Notes: a model not told the origin generated them from the letters alone. A DNA stretch of 64,000 nucleotides from Isoptericola cucumis (GCF_014635665.1 NZ_BMDG01000003.1:186001-250000); one strand, 5' to 3'; positions 53,484 through 61,887 are shown, numbered from the stretch's first letter. Made by a program: numbers and translations.

Positions 53484-54451
53484 CCGGCGACGTGTCGCCG
53501 TCGGCCGGGCCCTCCCTCGGGCCGGGGCCGGCGGTCCTCGCCGTCGACGTCGGCGGCACGGACACGAAGTCCGCGCTCGTCGACGAGGCCGGCGTCGTCC
53601 GCGAGATCCTGCGGCGCCCCACCCCGCACGACGGCGCCCGCACGGGCGAGCGCGTGGTCGACGAGGCCGTCGAGGTCGCCGCCGAGCTGCGCGCACGGCA
53701 CCCCGACGTGGTCCCGGCGGCCGTCGGCATGGTCGTGCCGGGCGTCGTCGACGACGAGCGCGGCGTCGGCGTGTGGTCCGAGAACCTCGGCTGGCGGGAC
53801 ATGCCCTTCGCCGACGTGGCCACCGCGCGGCTCGGCGTCCCGGTGTCGCTCGGCCACGACGTCGCCGCCGCGGGCTGGGCCGAGTACCAGCTGGGTGCCG
53901 CCGCCGGGTACCGCGACGCGCTCGTCGTGACTCTGGGGACGGGGATCGCCGCCGCCGTGCTGCTCGACGGGCGGCCGTACCGCGGGGGCGGCCTCGCGGG
54001 CGAGATCGGCCATGCGCGCGTCGCCGACGGTCCCGACTGCGTCTGCGGGGGACGCGGCTGCCTGGAGGCCGTCGCCTCCGCGGCGGCGATCGCCCGCCGC
54101 TACACCGCGGCCACCGGCCGGCCGGCCGCCGGGTCGCGCGAGGTCCTCGCCGCGGCCGACGCCGGCGACCGGGACGCGCAGACGGTGCGGGACGAGGCGT
54201 TCGACGCGCTCGCCTTGGGCCTGTCGCACGCCGTCGCGCTGCTCGCGCCCCAGGTGATCGTCCTCGGCGGCGGCCTCTCCCACGCGGGGGAGGCGCTCCT
54301 GGCGCCGCTGGGCCGGCGCCTGGACGACCTGCTGACGTTCCACCGCCGCCCCGTCCTGCTGCGCGCCCGCCTCGGCGGCGACGCCGGGGTCCTGGGCGCC
54401 GCCCTGCGGGCCCGGTCCGCGGTCGGCGGCGCGCCCGGAGGGGCCCCATGA
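53480..54451 (+). CDS. ROK family sugar kinase (candidate GalNAc kinase)
   Basis: A 323-residue ROK kinase. It has the phosphate loop VLAVDVGGTDTKSALV near residue 21, the catalytic Asp in LGHDVAAAGWAEY, and the second phosphate loop TLGTGIAAAVLLDG. The zinc motif is GEIGHARV followed by CVCGGRGCLEA. Both sides overlap neighbours by 4 bases. The context with an AgaS-like enzyme, tagatose-type kinase and aldolase suggests phosphorylation of GalNAc at C6 (the AgaK role). GlcNAc, glucose or another N-acetylhexosamine cannot be excluded from sequence. Confidence 0.82.
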   Translation: MTGDVSPSAGPSLGPGPAVLAVDVGGTDTKSALVDEAGVVREILRRPTPHDGARTGERVVDEAVEVAAELRARHPDVVPAAVGMVVPGVVDDERGVGVWSENLGWRDMPFADVATARLGVPVSLGHDVAAAGWAEYQLGAAAGYRDALVVTLGTGIAAAVLLDGRPYRGGGLAGEIGHARVADGPDCVCGGRGCLEAVASAAAIARRYTAATGRPAAGSREVLAAADAGDRDAQTVRDEAFDALALGLSHAVALLAPQVIVLGGGLSHAGEALLAPLGRRLDDLLTFHRRPVLLRARLGGDAGVLGAALRARSAVGGAPGGAP

Positions 54452-55491
54452 TCCTCACGGTCACCCCGAACCCGGCGATCGACGTCACCTACGAGGTGGA
54501 CGCCCTGGCGCCCGGCGCCTCGTTGCGCGTCGAGACGCCGGTCGCGCGTGCCGGGGGCAAGGGCGTCAACGTGGCCCGCGTGCTGCGTCAGGTCGGCCTC
54601 GACGCGCTGGCGGTCGTGACCGCGGGCGGGTCGTCCGGCGACGACCTGGTGGCCGACCTCGTGGCGTCCGGCCTGCCGCACCGCGTGGTGCGGACCGGGG
54701 CCCCGACGCGGCGCAGCGTCGCGATCGTCGACCGCGCCGCCGGCGACACCACCATCCTCAACGAGCGCGGCGGCCCGCTCGCCGCGCCCGAGGCGGCGGC
54801 GCTGCTCCGGGCCGTGGCCGACGGCCTCGGCGCCGGAGGCCTCGGCACCGGAAGCCTCGGCACCGGAAGCCTCGGCACCGGAAGCCCTGGTCGGCCGTCG
54901 TGCCTCGTCGTGTCCGGCAGCCTGCCGCCCGGCGCGCCCGAGTCGCTCGACGCCGACCTCGTCCGGGCGGCCCACGACGCGGGCGTCCCGGCGATCGTCG
55001 ACGCCGTCGGCCCGGCGCTGCTGGCCGCGTGCGCCGCGGGCGCCGACCTGGTCAAGCCCAACCGGGAGGAGCTGGCGGCCACCACCGGCGCCACCGACCC
55101 GGTGGCCGGGGCGCGTGCGCTGCTCGACGCGGGGGCCCGGCGGGTCGTCGTGACGCTCGGTGCCGAGGGGATGCTCGCCGTGGACGCCGCCCGCCCGGGC
55201 GACGTCACGCGCGCCCGGCTGCCGCGCACGCTGCGGGGCAACCCCACGGGGGCGGGCGACGCGGCCGTGGCCGCGGCCGCCGTGTCACTCGCCGGGCACG
55301 GGCCGGCCGCCCTGGACGACCTGCTGCGGCGCGCCGTGGCGTGGTCCGCGGCGGCCGTGCTCGCGCCGCTCGCCGGCGAGCTGGACCCGGGCCACCGCGA
55401 GCTCGAGCGCGACGTCGTCCTCACCCACCAGCCGGCCGGCCCTCCGGCCGGCAGCCCCGACCCGACGAGCACGGAGTCCCGATGCCACTGA
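54448..55491 (+). CDS. PfkB-family phosphosugar kinase (candidate tagatose-6-phosphate kinase)
   Basis: A 1-phosphofructokinase/tagatose-6-phosphate kinase family enzyme, 347 residues. MILTVTPNPAIDVTYEVDAL, the GGKGVNVARVL motif near residue 32, VKPNREEL and GNPTGAGDA with the catalytic Asp are all present. The context with AgaS and a class II aldolase favours tagatose-6-P as substrate. Residues 127-146 are four copies of a five-residue unit (LGAGG then LGTGS three times) encoded by 15-base tandem repeats. The start overlaps the ROK gene and the end overlaps the aldolase. Confidence 0.85.
   Translation: MILTVTPNPAIDVTYEVDALAPGASLRVETPVARAGGKGVNVARVLRQVGLDALAVVTAGGSSGDDLVADLVASGLPHRVVRTGAPTRRSVAIVDRAAGDTTILNERGGPLAAPEAAALLRAVADGLGAGGLGTGSLGTGSLGTGSPGRPSCLVVSGSLPPGAPESLDADLVRAAHDAGVPAIVDAVGPALLAACAAGADLVKPNREELAATTGATDPVAGARALLDAGARRVVVTLGAEGMLAVDAARPGDVTRARLPRTLRGNPTGAGDAAVAAAAVSLAGHGPAALDDLLRRAVAWSAAAVLAPLAGELDPGHRELERDVVLTHQPAGPPAGSPDPTSTESRCH
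54826..54885 (+). repeat. 15-bp tandem repeat, four copies, inside the PfkB kinase gene
   Basis: CTCGGCACCGGAAGC occurs three times exactly (54841-54885), preceded by a copy with two changes (54826-54840). The unit is a multiple of three, so copy-number change would keep the frame and only lengthen a surface loop. Confidence 0.9.
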
Positions 55492-56318
55492 CCCGCACCG
55501 CCGACGTCCTCACCGCCGCCGCCACCGCAGGCCGGGGGGTGGGAGCCTTCAACGTCATCCACCTCGAGACCGCCGAGGCGCTCGTCGCCGCGGCGGAGGA
55601 GACGGGGCTGCCCGTCGTCCTGCAGGTCTCGGAGAACTGCGTGACGTACCATGGCGCGCTCGACCCGCTGGCGATGGCGTGCCTGGAGCTCGCGCACTCC
55701 TCGGCCGCCGACGTCGCCGTGCACCTGGACCACGCCGAGGACGAGGACCTCGCCCGCGCCGCGGTCGACCTCGGCCTCGGGTCGGTGATGTTCGACGGTT
55801 CGACGCTCGAGTACGACCGGAACGTCGCCGCCACCGCGCGGGTCGTTCAGTACGCGCACGCCGCGCAGGTCGTCGTCGAGGCGGAGCTCGGCCGGATCGG
55901 CGGCAAGGACGGTGCGCACGCGCCGGGCGTGCGCACCGACCCCGCCGAGGCGGTCCGGTTCGTCGCGGAGACGGGCGTGGACTCCCTCGCCGTGGCCGTC
56001 GGCTCCTCGCACGCGATGACGGAGCGCACCGCCACGCTGGACCTCGAGCTGATCGCGGCCCTGCGCGACGCGCTCGACGTGCCGCTGGTGCTGCACGGGT
56101 CGTCCGGCGTGCCCGACGACGTGCTCGCGGCGGCCGTCCGGGCGGGGATGACGAAGATCAACGTGTCGACCCAGCTCAACAAGCACTTCACCGCGGCGGT
56201 GCGCGGCTACCTGGACGCCCACCCCGACGTCGTCGACTCCCGCAAGTACGTGCGGGCCGGCCGGGACGCCGTCACCGCGGAGGCCGCCCGACTGCTGAGG
56301 CTCTTCGCCGGGGAGTGA
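55482..56318 (+). CDS. Class II fructose/tagatose-bisphosphate aldolase (GatY/KbaY-like)
   Basis: A zinc aldolase that splits ketose-1,6-bisphosphate into DHAP and glyceraldehyde-3-P. The 278 residues include GVGAFNVIHLETAEALVAAA, VHLDHAEDEDLARAAVDLG with the catalytic Asp and zinc His, VVVEAELGRIGGKDG, and a zinc His with phosphate loop in LVLHGSSGVPDDV. KINVSTQLN completes the site. The length fits the GatY/KbaY subgroup better than the longer FbaA type. As last gene after a PfkB kinase it is the likely tagatose-1,6-bisphosphate aldolase. Confidence 0.88.
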   Translation: MPLTRTADVLTAAATAGRGVGAFNVIHLETAEALVAAAEETGLPVVLQVSENCVTYHGALDPLAMACLELAHSSAADVAVHLDHAEDEDLARAAVDLGLGSVMFDGSTLEYDRNVAATARVVQYAHAAQVVVEAELGRIGGKDGAHAPGVRTDPAEAVRFVAETGVDSLAVAVGSSHAMTERTATLDLELIAALRDALDVPLVLHGSSGVPDDVLAAAVRAGMTKINVSTQLNKHFTAAVRGYLDAHPDVVDSRKYVRAGRDAVTAEAARLLRLFAGE

Positions 56319-56330
56319 GCCGCCGGTCGC

Positions 56331-56350
56331 GCGACCCGCTGTGGGGTCGT
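56331..56350. terminator. Possible bidirectional hairpin after the aldolase gene
   Basis: CGACCC (56332-56337) pairs with GGGTCG (56344-56349) with a six-base loop. It lies between the converging aldolase and cupin genes, touching the cupin stop. Confidence 0.4.
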
Positions 56351-56694
56351 CACGGGGTTGTCGTCACGGGGTTGTCGACGCCCGTCACGGTGGTGAGGAG
56401 GAAGACCGCGTCGGTGAGCGCGAGCACCGCGTGCCGGTGGTGCGTGAGCACGCGCAGCTCGCCGGCGGACACCTCCTCGTCGCCCGCCAGGGCGGTCACC
56501 CGCAGCCGGCCGTGCAGCACCAGGATCGAGGCGGCCGGCGGCGAGTTGTGCTCGCCGAGCTCGACCCCCTCCGCGAGCGCCAGCACGGTCTGGCGCAGCG
56601 GGCCGTCGTGCACGAGGATCTCGGCGCTGCGGCCGTTCTCCGCGGTGCGGGCGGTCGCGAGGTGGGTCTCGGTGAGCTGGTCGAGGTCGGGCAT
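56350..56694 (-). CDS. Small cupin-domain protein
   Basis: A 114-residue single-cupin protein. The barrel core reads LRQTVLALAEGVELGEHNSP, then ILVLHGRLRVTALAGDEEVSAGEL and HHRHAVLALTDAVFLLT. The first cupin motif keeps only part of the usual metal ligands (the segment LGEHNSP has one His), and the second has three His near residue 87. Function unknown; it resembles small cupins thought to sense or bind a ligand. It is on the strand opposite to the aldolase operon, just before the HAD gene. Confidence 0.7.
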   Translation of the reverse strand: MPDLDQLTETHLATARTAENGRSAEILVHDGPLRQTVLALAEGVELGEHNSPPAASILVLHGRLRVTALAGDEEVSAGELRVLTHHRHAVLALTDAVFLLTTVTGVDNPVTTTP

Positions 56695-56715
56695 CGTCGC
56701 TCCCTCGTCAGGGTC

Positions 56716-57552
56716 TCAGGCGGTCTCCCCGGCGATGCTAGCCGTGCCGAGCAGCCCGAGGCGCTCGAACGCGCGCGCCACGCCGCCGCCGGCCGGTCCG
56801 GGGACCACGAGGTCGGCCTCCGCGAGGAGCGGCGCCGGTGCCGCCTCGACCGCCACCGCGGTGCCCGCGTAGGCCAGCATCTCCAGGTCGTTGTGCCCGT
56901 CGCCGACGGCGACGACGTCGGCCCGGTCGAGGCCGAGGTGGTCCACGACCGCCTCGATCCCGACGGCCTTGTGGACGTGTGCCAGGTGGATCTCGCCCGC
57001 CGTGTCGCCCGCGTCCAGCGCGTACGAGCTGGGCAGCACGCCGATCTCGGGCCCGAAGAGCCCCCGCAGCGTCGCGATCGGCACGCGCGCGCCGAAGTAG
57101 CTGATCTTGGCGAACCGGACGGCGGCCAGGTCGCCCGGCATCCGCAGGATGTCGAGGATCTCGCGCGGCGCGGCCGAGCCCCGCGCGGCGAGCCGGTCGT
57201 CGACGCCGACGGGCCCGTACACCGCCTCCGGCGCCTCGAGCAGGTAGGCGACGTCGTGCTCGTCGAGCACGTGCCGCACCCGGGTGGCCAGGTCGTCGGG
57301 GAACCGCACGTCCGCGACGACCTGGCCGCCCAGGCTCACGTACGCCCCGGCGGAGGCGACGATCCCGTCGAAGCCCGCCGCCAGCAGCGGGTCGGGGAGC
57401 ATCGACACGGGCCGGCCCGTGCACAGCAGCACCCGGTGCCCGGCCGCCCGGGCGGCGCGCACCGCGTCGGCGTGCACCTCGGGTACCGTCCCGTGGTCGG
57501 CGTACGTGCCGTCCACGTCCAGGAAGATCGTCCGCGTCCTCGAACCAGTCAC
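56716..57552 (-). CDS. HAD superfamily (Cof-type) sugar-phosphate phosphatase
   Basis: A 278-residue Cof-subfamily HAD hydrolase. The nucleophile motif FLDVDGTYADHG is near residue 10, motif II is VLLCTGRP, the cap domain lies between about 85 and 190, and motif IV is VVAVGDGHNDLEML. Typical substrates are sugar phosphates or FMN-type compounds. The GTG start at 57552 leaves about 100 bases to the fucose isomerase stop on the same strand. Confidence 0.87.
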   Translation of the reverse strand: MTGSRTRTIFLDVDGTYADHGTVPEVHADAVRAARAAGHRVLLCTGRPVSMLPDPLLAAGFDGIVASAGAYVSLGGQVVADVRFPDDLATRVRHVLDEHDVAYLLEAPEAVYGPVGVDDRLAARGSAAPREILDILRMPGDLAAVRFAKISYFGARVPIATLRGLFGPEIGVLPSSYALDAGDTAGEIHLAHVHKAVGIEAVVDHLGLDRADVVAVGDGHNDLEMLAYAGTAVAVEAAPAPLLAEADLVVPGPAGGGVARAFERLGLLGTASIAGETA

Positions 57553-57649
57553 GTGCGCCAGACCTCCAGAGCTTCGACGGCGCGGGAGGGCCAGCCTAGC
57601 CGTGACCGGCGGGCGTCTCCGCCGCCGGTCGGCCGGCGGTCGCCCGGCG

Positions 57650-59299
57650 TCAGCCGGCGAGCGACGTCTCCCCGCACAGGTGCACGGGCATCCCGAGCCG
57701 GTGGAACAGGGCGGCCTTCGCCTCGAGCGCGCGGTCGGCGGTCGCGGCGTCGGGGGCGTAGGCCACGTTGAGGTGGTTCGCCTTGTGCCGCGCCATGAAC
57801 TGGTCGCGCGAGACGCCGTGCAGCACGGCGTGCATGATCGGCCACTCCGGGTTGGTCGCCTCCTTGCGGCGCGTGGTCTCGGCGGCCGGCAGCGCGACGG
57901 CGGAGCCGCGGCCGAGGTCGACCTGGAGGCGACCGTCGGCGAGGTACACGCGGGACCACACGATCTCGCCCGGCCGGGAGACGCCGTTGAGGGTCGAGCC
58001 GCCCGCCGGGAAGAACACCGGGTCCTGGCGCCACCCCTCGGCGCCCGCGTAGCCGCCCTCGAGGTGCGAGGCCGGGACGGAGCCGGAGATCTCGAAGACC
58101 CACACGAAGCGCCCGTCGTAGTCCTCGCCCCAGCGCACGTCGTGCAGGGTGGTCGCGGGGTCCAGGCCCATCGCCTTCCACAGCCGGTGGGTCACCAGCG
58201 CGTCGACCGCCACGCCCTCGTCGGCCTCGTTGAAGTGCGGGAACGCCTGCCCGTCCCACAGGACGCGCGCGCCGTCGCGCGAGCGGACCGGCGGACGCTG
58301 CACGTTGTTCATCAGGCCCTCGGCCAGGTCGGACGCGGGGGAGAGGTCCTTGAGGCCCTGCTGGTACTGGATGCCCACCGCGTCGAGGCCGAAGTCGTCG
58401 GCGATGCGCAGCGCGGCGATGTACATCTTGTGCTGCCAGCGCAGCTGGGCGGCCGTGAGCTCGGTGGCCTCGTCGGTGCCGAGCCGGAACGTCATGCCCG
58501 CGTCCTCGAGCCACGCCTGCACCTCGTCGGCCTCGGCGTCGGGCACGCGCTGCATCTCGGCCCACAGCGCGGACTGCGACAGGCGCTCCTTGTAGATGCC
58601 GATCCCGTTGAGGAGCTCGTCGTCGAAGATCGCGTTGTACATGCCCATGCAGCCCTCGTCGAAGACGCCGATGATGGCCTTCTCCGTGAGCAGCTGGGCG
58701 GCCAGCGCCTCGCCGAGCCCGGTCTCCGGGGTGGCCGGCAGCTCCGGCAGCGGGTGCACGTGGGACGCGTCGTGCGTGATGGTGCCGGTGGCCAGCCACT
58801 CGCCGATCGCGTCGGCGAACCAGGCGTCGGTGCCGTCGACGGTCCAGACCGTCGAGTAGTCCTTGCCCATCTTGGTCAGGCCGGCGTTGAGCCCGAGCAG
58901 GCCCACGAGGCCGGGCCAGTCGGCGGCGAAGTTCGCCGCGGTGAGGATCGGGCCGCGGTGGGTGCGCAGCCCGGCGAGCACGTGATGGCTGTACTGCCAG
59001 ACCGCCTCGGCCACGACCAGCGGCGCCTCCGGCGGGATGCCGCGGAAGACCTCGAGCCCCATGCGCTGGCTGCTGATGAACCCGTGCCCGGTGGCGGGGT
59101 CGACGTCGTTGGCGCGCACCACCTTCCGGCCGTGGGCCGCGAACGCGTCGGTGAGGATGCGCTCCAGGCCGACCTGGGTGGACCAGCCCGCCGCGTTCGC
59201 GGACTCGCGCAGGTCGCCCGACGCGACGAGGTAGACGGTGTTCTCCGGCGCGGCGGGCGGGTCGGTGACGGTGGGGACGGCGTAGGCGTGGCTGGTCAC
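57650..59299 (-). CDS. fucI: L-fucose/D-arabinose isomerase (FucI family)
   Basis: An aldose-ketose isomerase of the FucI family, 549 residues (E. coli FucI is about 590). The segment IQYQQGLKDLSPASDLAEG followed by LMNNVQRPPV matches the FucI active site; the Asp in ASDLAEG and the preceding Glu/metal region are kept. ARHKANHLNVAY near the C-terminus carries the conserved His. Family members convert L-fucose to L-fuculose and D-arabinose to D-ribulose. AAGGAG precedes the GTG start, which overlaps the kinase stop by 4 bases. The neighbouring GH172 gene favours D-arabinose; no fucosidase is seen. Confidence 0.9.
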   Translation of the reverse strand: MTSHAYAVPTVTDPPAAPENTVYLVASGDLRESANAAGWSTQVGLERILTDAFAAHGRKVVRANDVDPATGHGFISSQRMGLEVFRGIPPEAPLVVAEAVWQYSHHVLAGLRTHRGPILTAANFAADWPGLVGLLGLNAGLTKMGKDYSTVWTVDGTDAWFADAIGEWLATGTITHDASHVHPLPELPATPETGLGEALAAQLLTEKAIIGVFDEGCMGMYNAIFDDELLNGIGIYKERLSQSALWAEMQRVPDAEADEVQAWLEDAGMTFRLGTDEATELTAAQLRWQHKMYIAALRIADDFGLDAVGIQYQQGLKDLSPASDLAEGLMNNVQRPPVRSRDGARVLWDGQAFPHFNEADEGVAVDALVTHRLWKAMGLDPATTLHDVRWGEDYDGRFVWVFEISGSVPASHLEGGYAGAEGWRQDPVFFPAGGSTLNGVSRPGEIVWSRVYLADGRLQVDLGRGSAVALPAAETTRRKEATNPEWPIMHAVLHGVSRDQFMARHKANHLNVAYAPDAATADRALEAKAALFHRLGMPVHLCGETSLAG

Positions 59300-60810
59300 G
59301 GGTGTGCTCCTTCGGGGCGTCGGTGGTGGGCCGGCCGGGGCCGGGCCAGGGCGTGCACGACCTCGCGGCTCGCCGGGTAGAGGTCGCGGTAGAGGTCGTA
59401 GAGCTCGTCGTAGCGGGCGCGCCGGTCGGGGTCGGGCTCGACGGCGGCGGCGGGCGGGTTCCAGGCGGCGACTTCCGCCCGGCCGCCGGTCTCGGGGACG
59501 AGGCCGGCGGCGAGCGCGGCGGCGCCGTAGCTCGCCCCGACGGTGTGGGTCGGCACCACCTGGGGCAGCCCGGTGACGTCGGAGACGATCTGCGTCCACA
59601 GCCCGCCCCGCGTCCCCCCGCCCACGGCGACGACGCGCTCGATCGTGGCGCCCGCGTCGCGCATGGCCTCGACGTTGTGCCGGACGCCGAACGCCGTGGC
59701 CTCGAGCGCGGCCCGGTACAGGTCGCCGCGGGTGTGGCTCAGGGTGAGGCCGGCGACGACACCACGGGCGTCGGGGTCCTGCACCGGGGTGCGCTCGCCG
59801 GCGAAGTACGGCAGCACCAGCAGCCCGTTCGCGCCCGGTCCCGAGCGCGTCGCCTCCGCGAGGAGCGTGGGATAGTCGGCCCCGGTGAGGTCGCGCAGCC
59901 ACGACGTGATCGCGCCCGACGTGGCCATGCCGCCTGCCAGGTTGTGCGTCCCGGGGTACGCGCCGACGGTGCCCCACATCGTCTCGCTGCGCAGCGGCTC
60001 GGCCACGGTGGCCACGAGGAACATCGTGGTCCCGTACATGAGCATGAGGTCCCCGACGTTCTGGGCGTCGACGCTCACGGCCTCCGACCAGGCGTCGATC
60101 GTCCCGGTGATCACGGGCGTGCCGGCCGGTACGCCGGGGATCGCCTCCCGCGTCACGCCCGCGGCCTCGCCGGGCCAGCGCAGCTCCGGCAGCTCCAGGC
60201 CGGGCGCGACGAGCCCGGCCCAGCGGTCGTGCCAGCGGTGGGCCCGCGGGTCGTAGAGGGGGGTCGCCTGGGACGCCGAGTGGTGGTCGAGCACGTAGGC
60301 GCCGGTGAGCCGGAAGGCGAGGAACGACGCCGGCATGAACAGGTGCCGGGCCCGGGCGTAGACGTCGGGCTCGTGGTCGCGGACCCAGGCGATCTTCGGG
60401 CCCGCGGCCTGCGACGACAGGGCCGACCCGCAGGTCTCGAGGACGGTGCGCCTGCCGAGCGCGGCGTCGAGCGCCTCGACCTGCGCCGTCGCCCGCGTGT
60501 CCACGCCGTAGAGGATCGCCGGGCGCAGGGGCGTCCCGGGGTCGTCGGTGAGCAGGACGCAGGGTCCCATGCCCGAGACGCCGAGGGCGGCGACCTGCGT
60601 GCCCGGGCCCAGGCCGGAGGTGAGCTCGGCGGTGATGTCGAGGAGCTCGGTCCACCAGGTCTCGGCGTCCATCTCCACGTGGCCGGGGGCGGGACGGCTG
60701 ACGTCGTGGGTCCGCACGGCGGTGCGGAGGATGGCGCCGTCGGGACCGACGAGCACGCCCTTGCTGCTCGAGGTGCCGATGTCGACGCCGAGGAAGGCGC
60801 GGTCTGGCAT
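59296..60810 (-). CDS. FGGY family carbohydrate kinase (candidate ribulokinase/fuculokinase)
   Basis: A 504-residue FGGY kinase. The N-terminal ATPase fold opens with FLGVDIGTSSSKGVL. The second half has GTIDAWSEAVSVDAQNVGDL, GTTMFLVATV and VVAVGGGTRGGLWTQIVSDV, the FGGY signature region. It probably phosphorylates the ketose made by the FucI-type isomerase: D-ribulose or L-fuculose. ATG 60810 is used; GTG 60819 is also possible. An operator-like palindrome lies 16 bases upstream. It overlaps the isomerase by 4 bases. Confidence 0.87.
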   Translation of the reverse strand: MPDRAFLGVDIGTSSSKGVLVGPDGAILRTAVRTHDVSRPAPGHVEMDAETWWTELLDITAELTSGLGPGTQVAALGVSGMGPCVLLTDDPGTPLRPAILYGVDTRATAQVEALDAALGRRTVLETCGSALSSQAAGPKIAWVRDHEPDVYARARHLFMPASFLAFRLTGAYVLDHHSASQATPLYDPRAHRWHDRWAGLVAPGLELPELRWPGEAAGVTREAIPGVPAGTPVITGTIDAWSEAVSVDAQNVGDLMLMYGTTMFLVATVAEPLRSETMWGTVGAYPGTHNLAGGMATSGAITSWLRDLTGADYPTLLAEATRSGPGANGLLVLPYFAGERTPVQDPDARGVVAGLTLSHTRGDLYRAALEATAFGVRHNVEAMRDAGATIERVVAVGGGTRGGLWTQIVSDVTGLPQVVPTHTVGASYGAAALAAGLVPETGGRAEVAAWNPPAAAVEPDPDRRARYDELYDLYRDLYPASREVVHALARPRPAHHRRPEGAHP

Positions 60811-60825
60811 GACGGTCACTGTGGC

Positions 60826-60839
60826 AGAAATCGATTACA
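60826..60839. promoter_or_regulatory. LacI operator before the kinase-isomerase operon
   Basis: AGAAATCGATTACA matches 12 of 14 positions of the perfect palindrome TGTAATCGATTACA found before the GH172 gene (61975). It sits between the LacI gene and the FGGY kinase start. Confidence 0.65.
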
Positions 60840-60857
60840 GCCGCAAGCGTCCTCCCG

Positions 60858-60879
60858 CACCCGCAGCACCCCGCGGGTG
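60858..60879 (-). terminator. Possible terminator of the LacI gene
   Basis: CACCCGC (60858-60864) pairs with GCGGGTG (60873-60879) over an 8-base loop, about 30 bases after the LacI stop on the minus strand. Confidence 0.35.
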
Positions 60880-60909
60880 TGCGGATAGGCGTGCGGGCCG
60901 GCGTGCCGG

Positions 60910-61887
60910 TCAGGAAGGGGAGGCGCCCAGCAGCACCGGCCGCGAGGGCTGGACCACGCGCTGCGCCGGCCCTGCCTCGCCCCGGATGCGCGACACGAGC
61001 AGGCGCGCGGCGGTGAGGCCCATCTCGCGCGGGTGCAGCCGCAGCAGGAACGTGTCGTCGATGTGCGACGTCGCGAACGGGAGGTCGCCGATGATGCCCA
61101 GCTGCGCGCGCGGGCCGCGCTCGGCCGAGAGCATCCGCAGGGCGCCCACGCCGACGAGGTTGTTCGTCGCCAGCACGGCGTCCGGCGGCTCGGCGGCGGC
61201 CAGCAGCCGCGTCATCGCGGCCTCCCCGCCGTCGACGCGGTAGTTGGCGTGCACGAGGAGGTCGTCCGGGGCGGGCAGGCCGGCCGCCGTCAGCGCCGCG
61301 CGCCAGCCGTCCGCCCGGGCCTCGGCCGTGGGCGTCTCGCGCGGGCCGGTGACGCACGCGATGCGCCGGTGGCCCCGGTCCAGGAGCGCCTGGGTCGCGC
61401 GGCGCCCGAGGTCCTCGTTGTCGAAGAGGACCTGGTCGACGTCGTCGGCCACGGCACGGTCGACGACCACCACCGCACGGTGGCGCTCGGTGAGGCGGGC
61501 CAGGAACCCCGACGGGCCGGCCGGGGCCACGATCACCCCGGCCATGTTCTCGTCGTCGGCGATCCGCAGGTAGTGCTCCTGGGTCTCGACGTCCTCGTCG
61601 GTGTTGCACAGCACCACGGAGAGCCCCGCCGTGCGGGCCACGTCCTCGACGCCGCGGGCGAGGGAGGTGAAGAACGGGTTCTCGATGTCGGGCAGCACGA
61701 GGGCGATGAGCTCCGAGTGCTGGCGCCGCAGCGAGCGGGCCGTGCGGTTGGGGGTGTACCCGAGCTCGGTGACCGCGCGGCGCACCGCGGCCGCGAGGTC
61801 GGGGCTCACCGTCTTGTCGTTGAGCACGCGGGACACGGTCGCCGTCGAGACGCCCGCCAGCGCCGCGACGTCCTTGATCCTCGTCAT
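60910..61887 (-). CDS. LacI family transcriptional regulator (isomerase/GH172 regulon)
   Basis: A 325-residue LacI/GalR repressor starting MTRIKDVAALAGVSTATVSR, with a canonical helix-turn-helix, hinge helix NRTARSLRRQ and a sugar-sensor domain (ALVLPDIENPFFTSLARGVE and onward). It stands between the kinase-isomerase operon and the divergent GH172 gene. The 14-base palindrome TGTAATCGATTACA occurs before both. LacI proteins usually bind palindromes with a central CG, as here, so this protein is the likely reader. Confidence 0.92.
   Translation of the reverse strand: MTRIKDVAALAGVSTATVSRVLNDKTVSPDLAAAVRRAVTELGYTPNRTARSLRRQHSELIALVLPDIENPFFTSLARGVEDVARTAGLSVVLCNTDEDVETQEHYLRIADDENMAGVIVAPAGPSGFLARLTERHRAVVVVDRAVADDVDQVLFDNEDLGRRATQALLDRGHRRIACVTGPRETPTAEARADGWRAALTAAGLPAPDDLLVHANYRVDGGEAAMTRLLAAAEPPDAVLATNNLVGVGALRMLSAERGPRAQLGIIGDLPFATSHIDDTFLLRLHPREMGLTAARLLVSRIRGEAGPAQRVVQPSRPVLLGASPS

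Noticed and set aside
56347-56374. Direct repeat of a 14-base unit TCGTCACGGGGTTG at the cupin 3' end
   Set aside because: Two adjacent copies only, at a gene end, with no sign of mobile DNA; probably a small slippage event.
57650-60810. L-fucose pathway as the only reading of the FucI/FGGY pair
   Set aside because: FucI also uses D-arabinose, no fucosidase or fuculose-phosphate aldolase is present, and GH172 is in the same operator group; kept as an alternative only.
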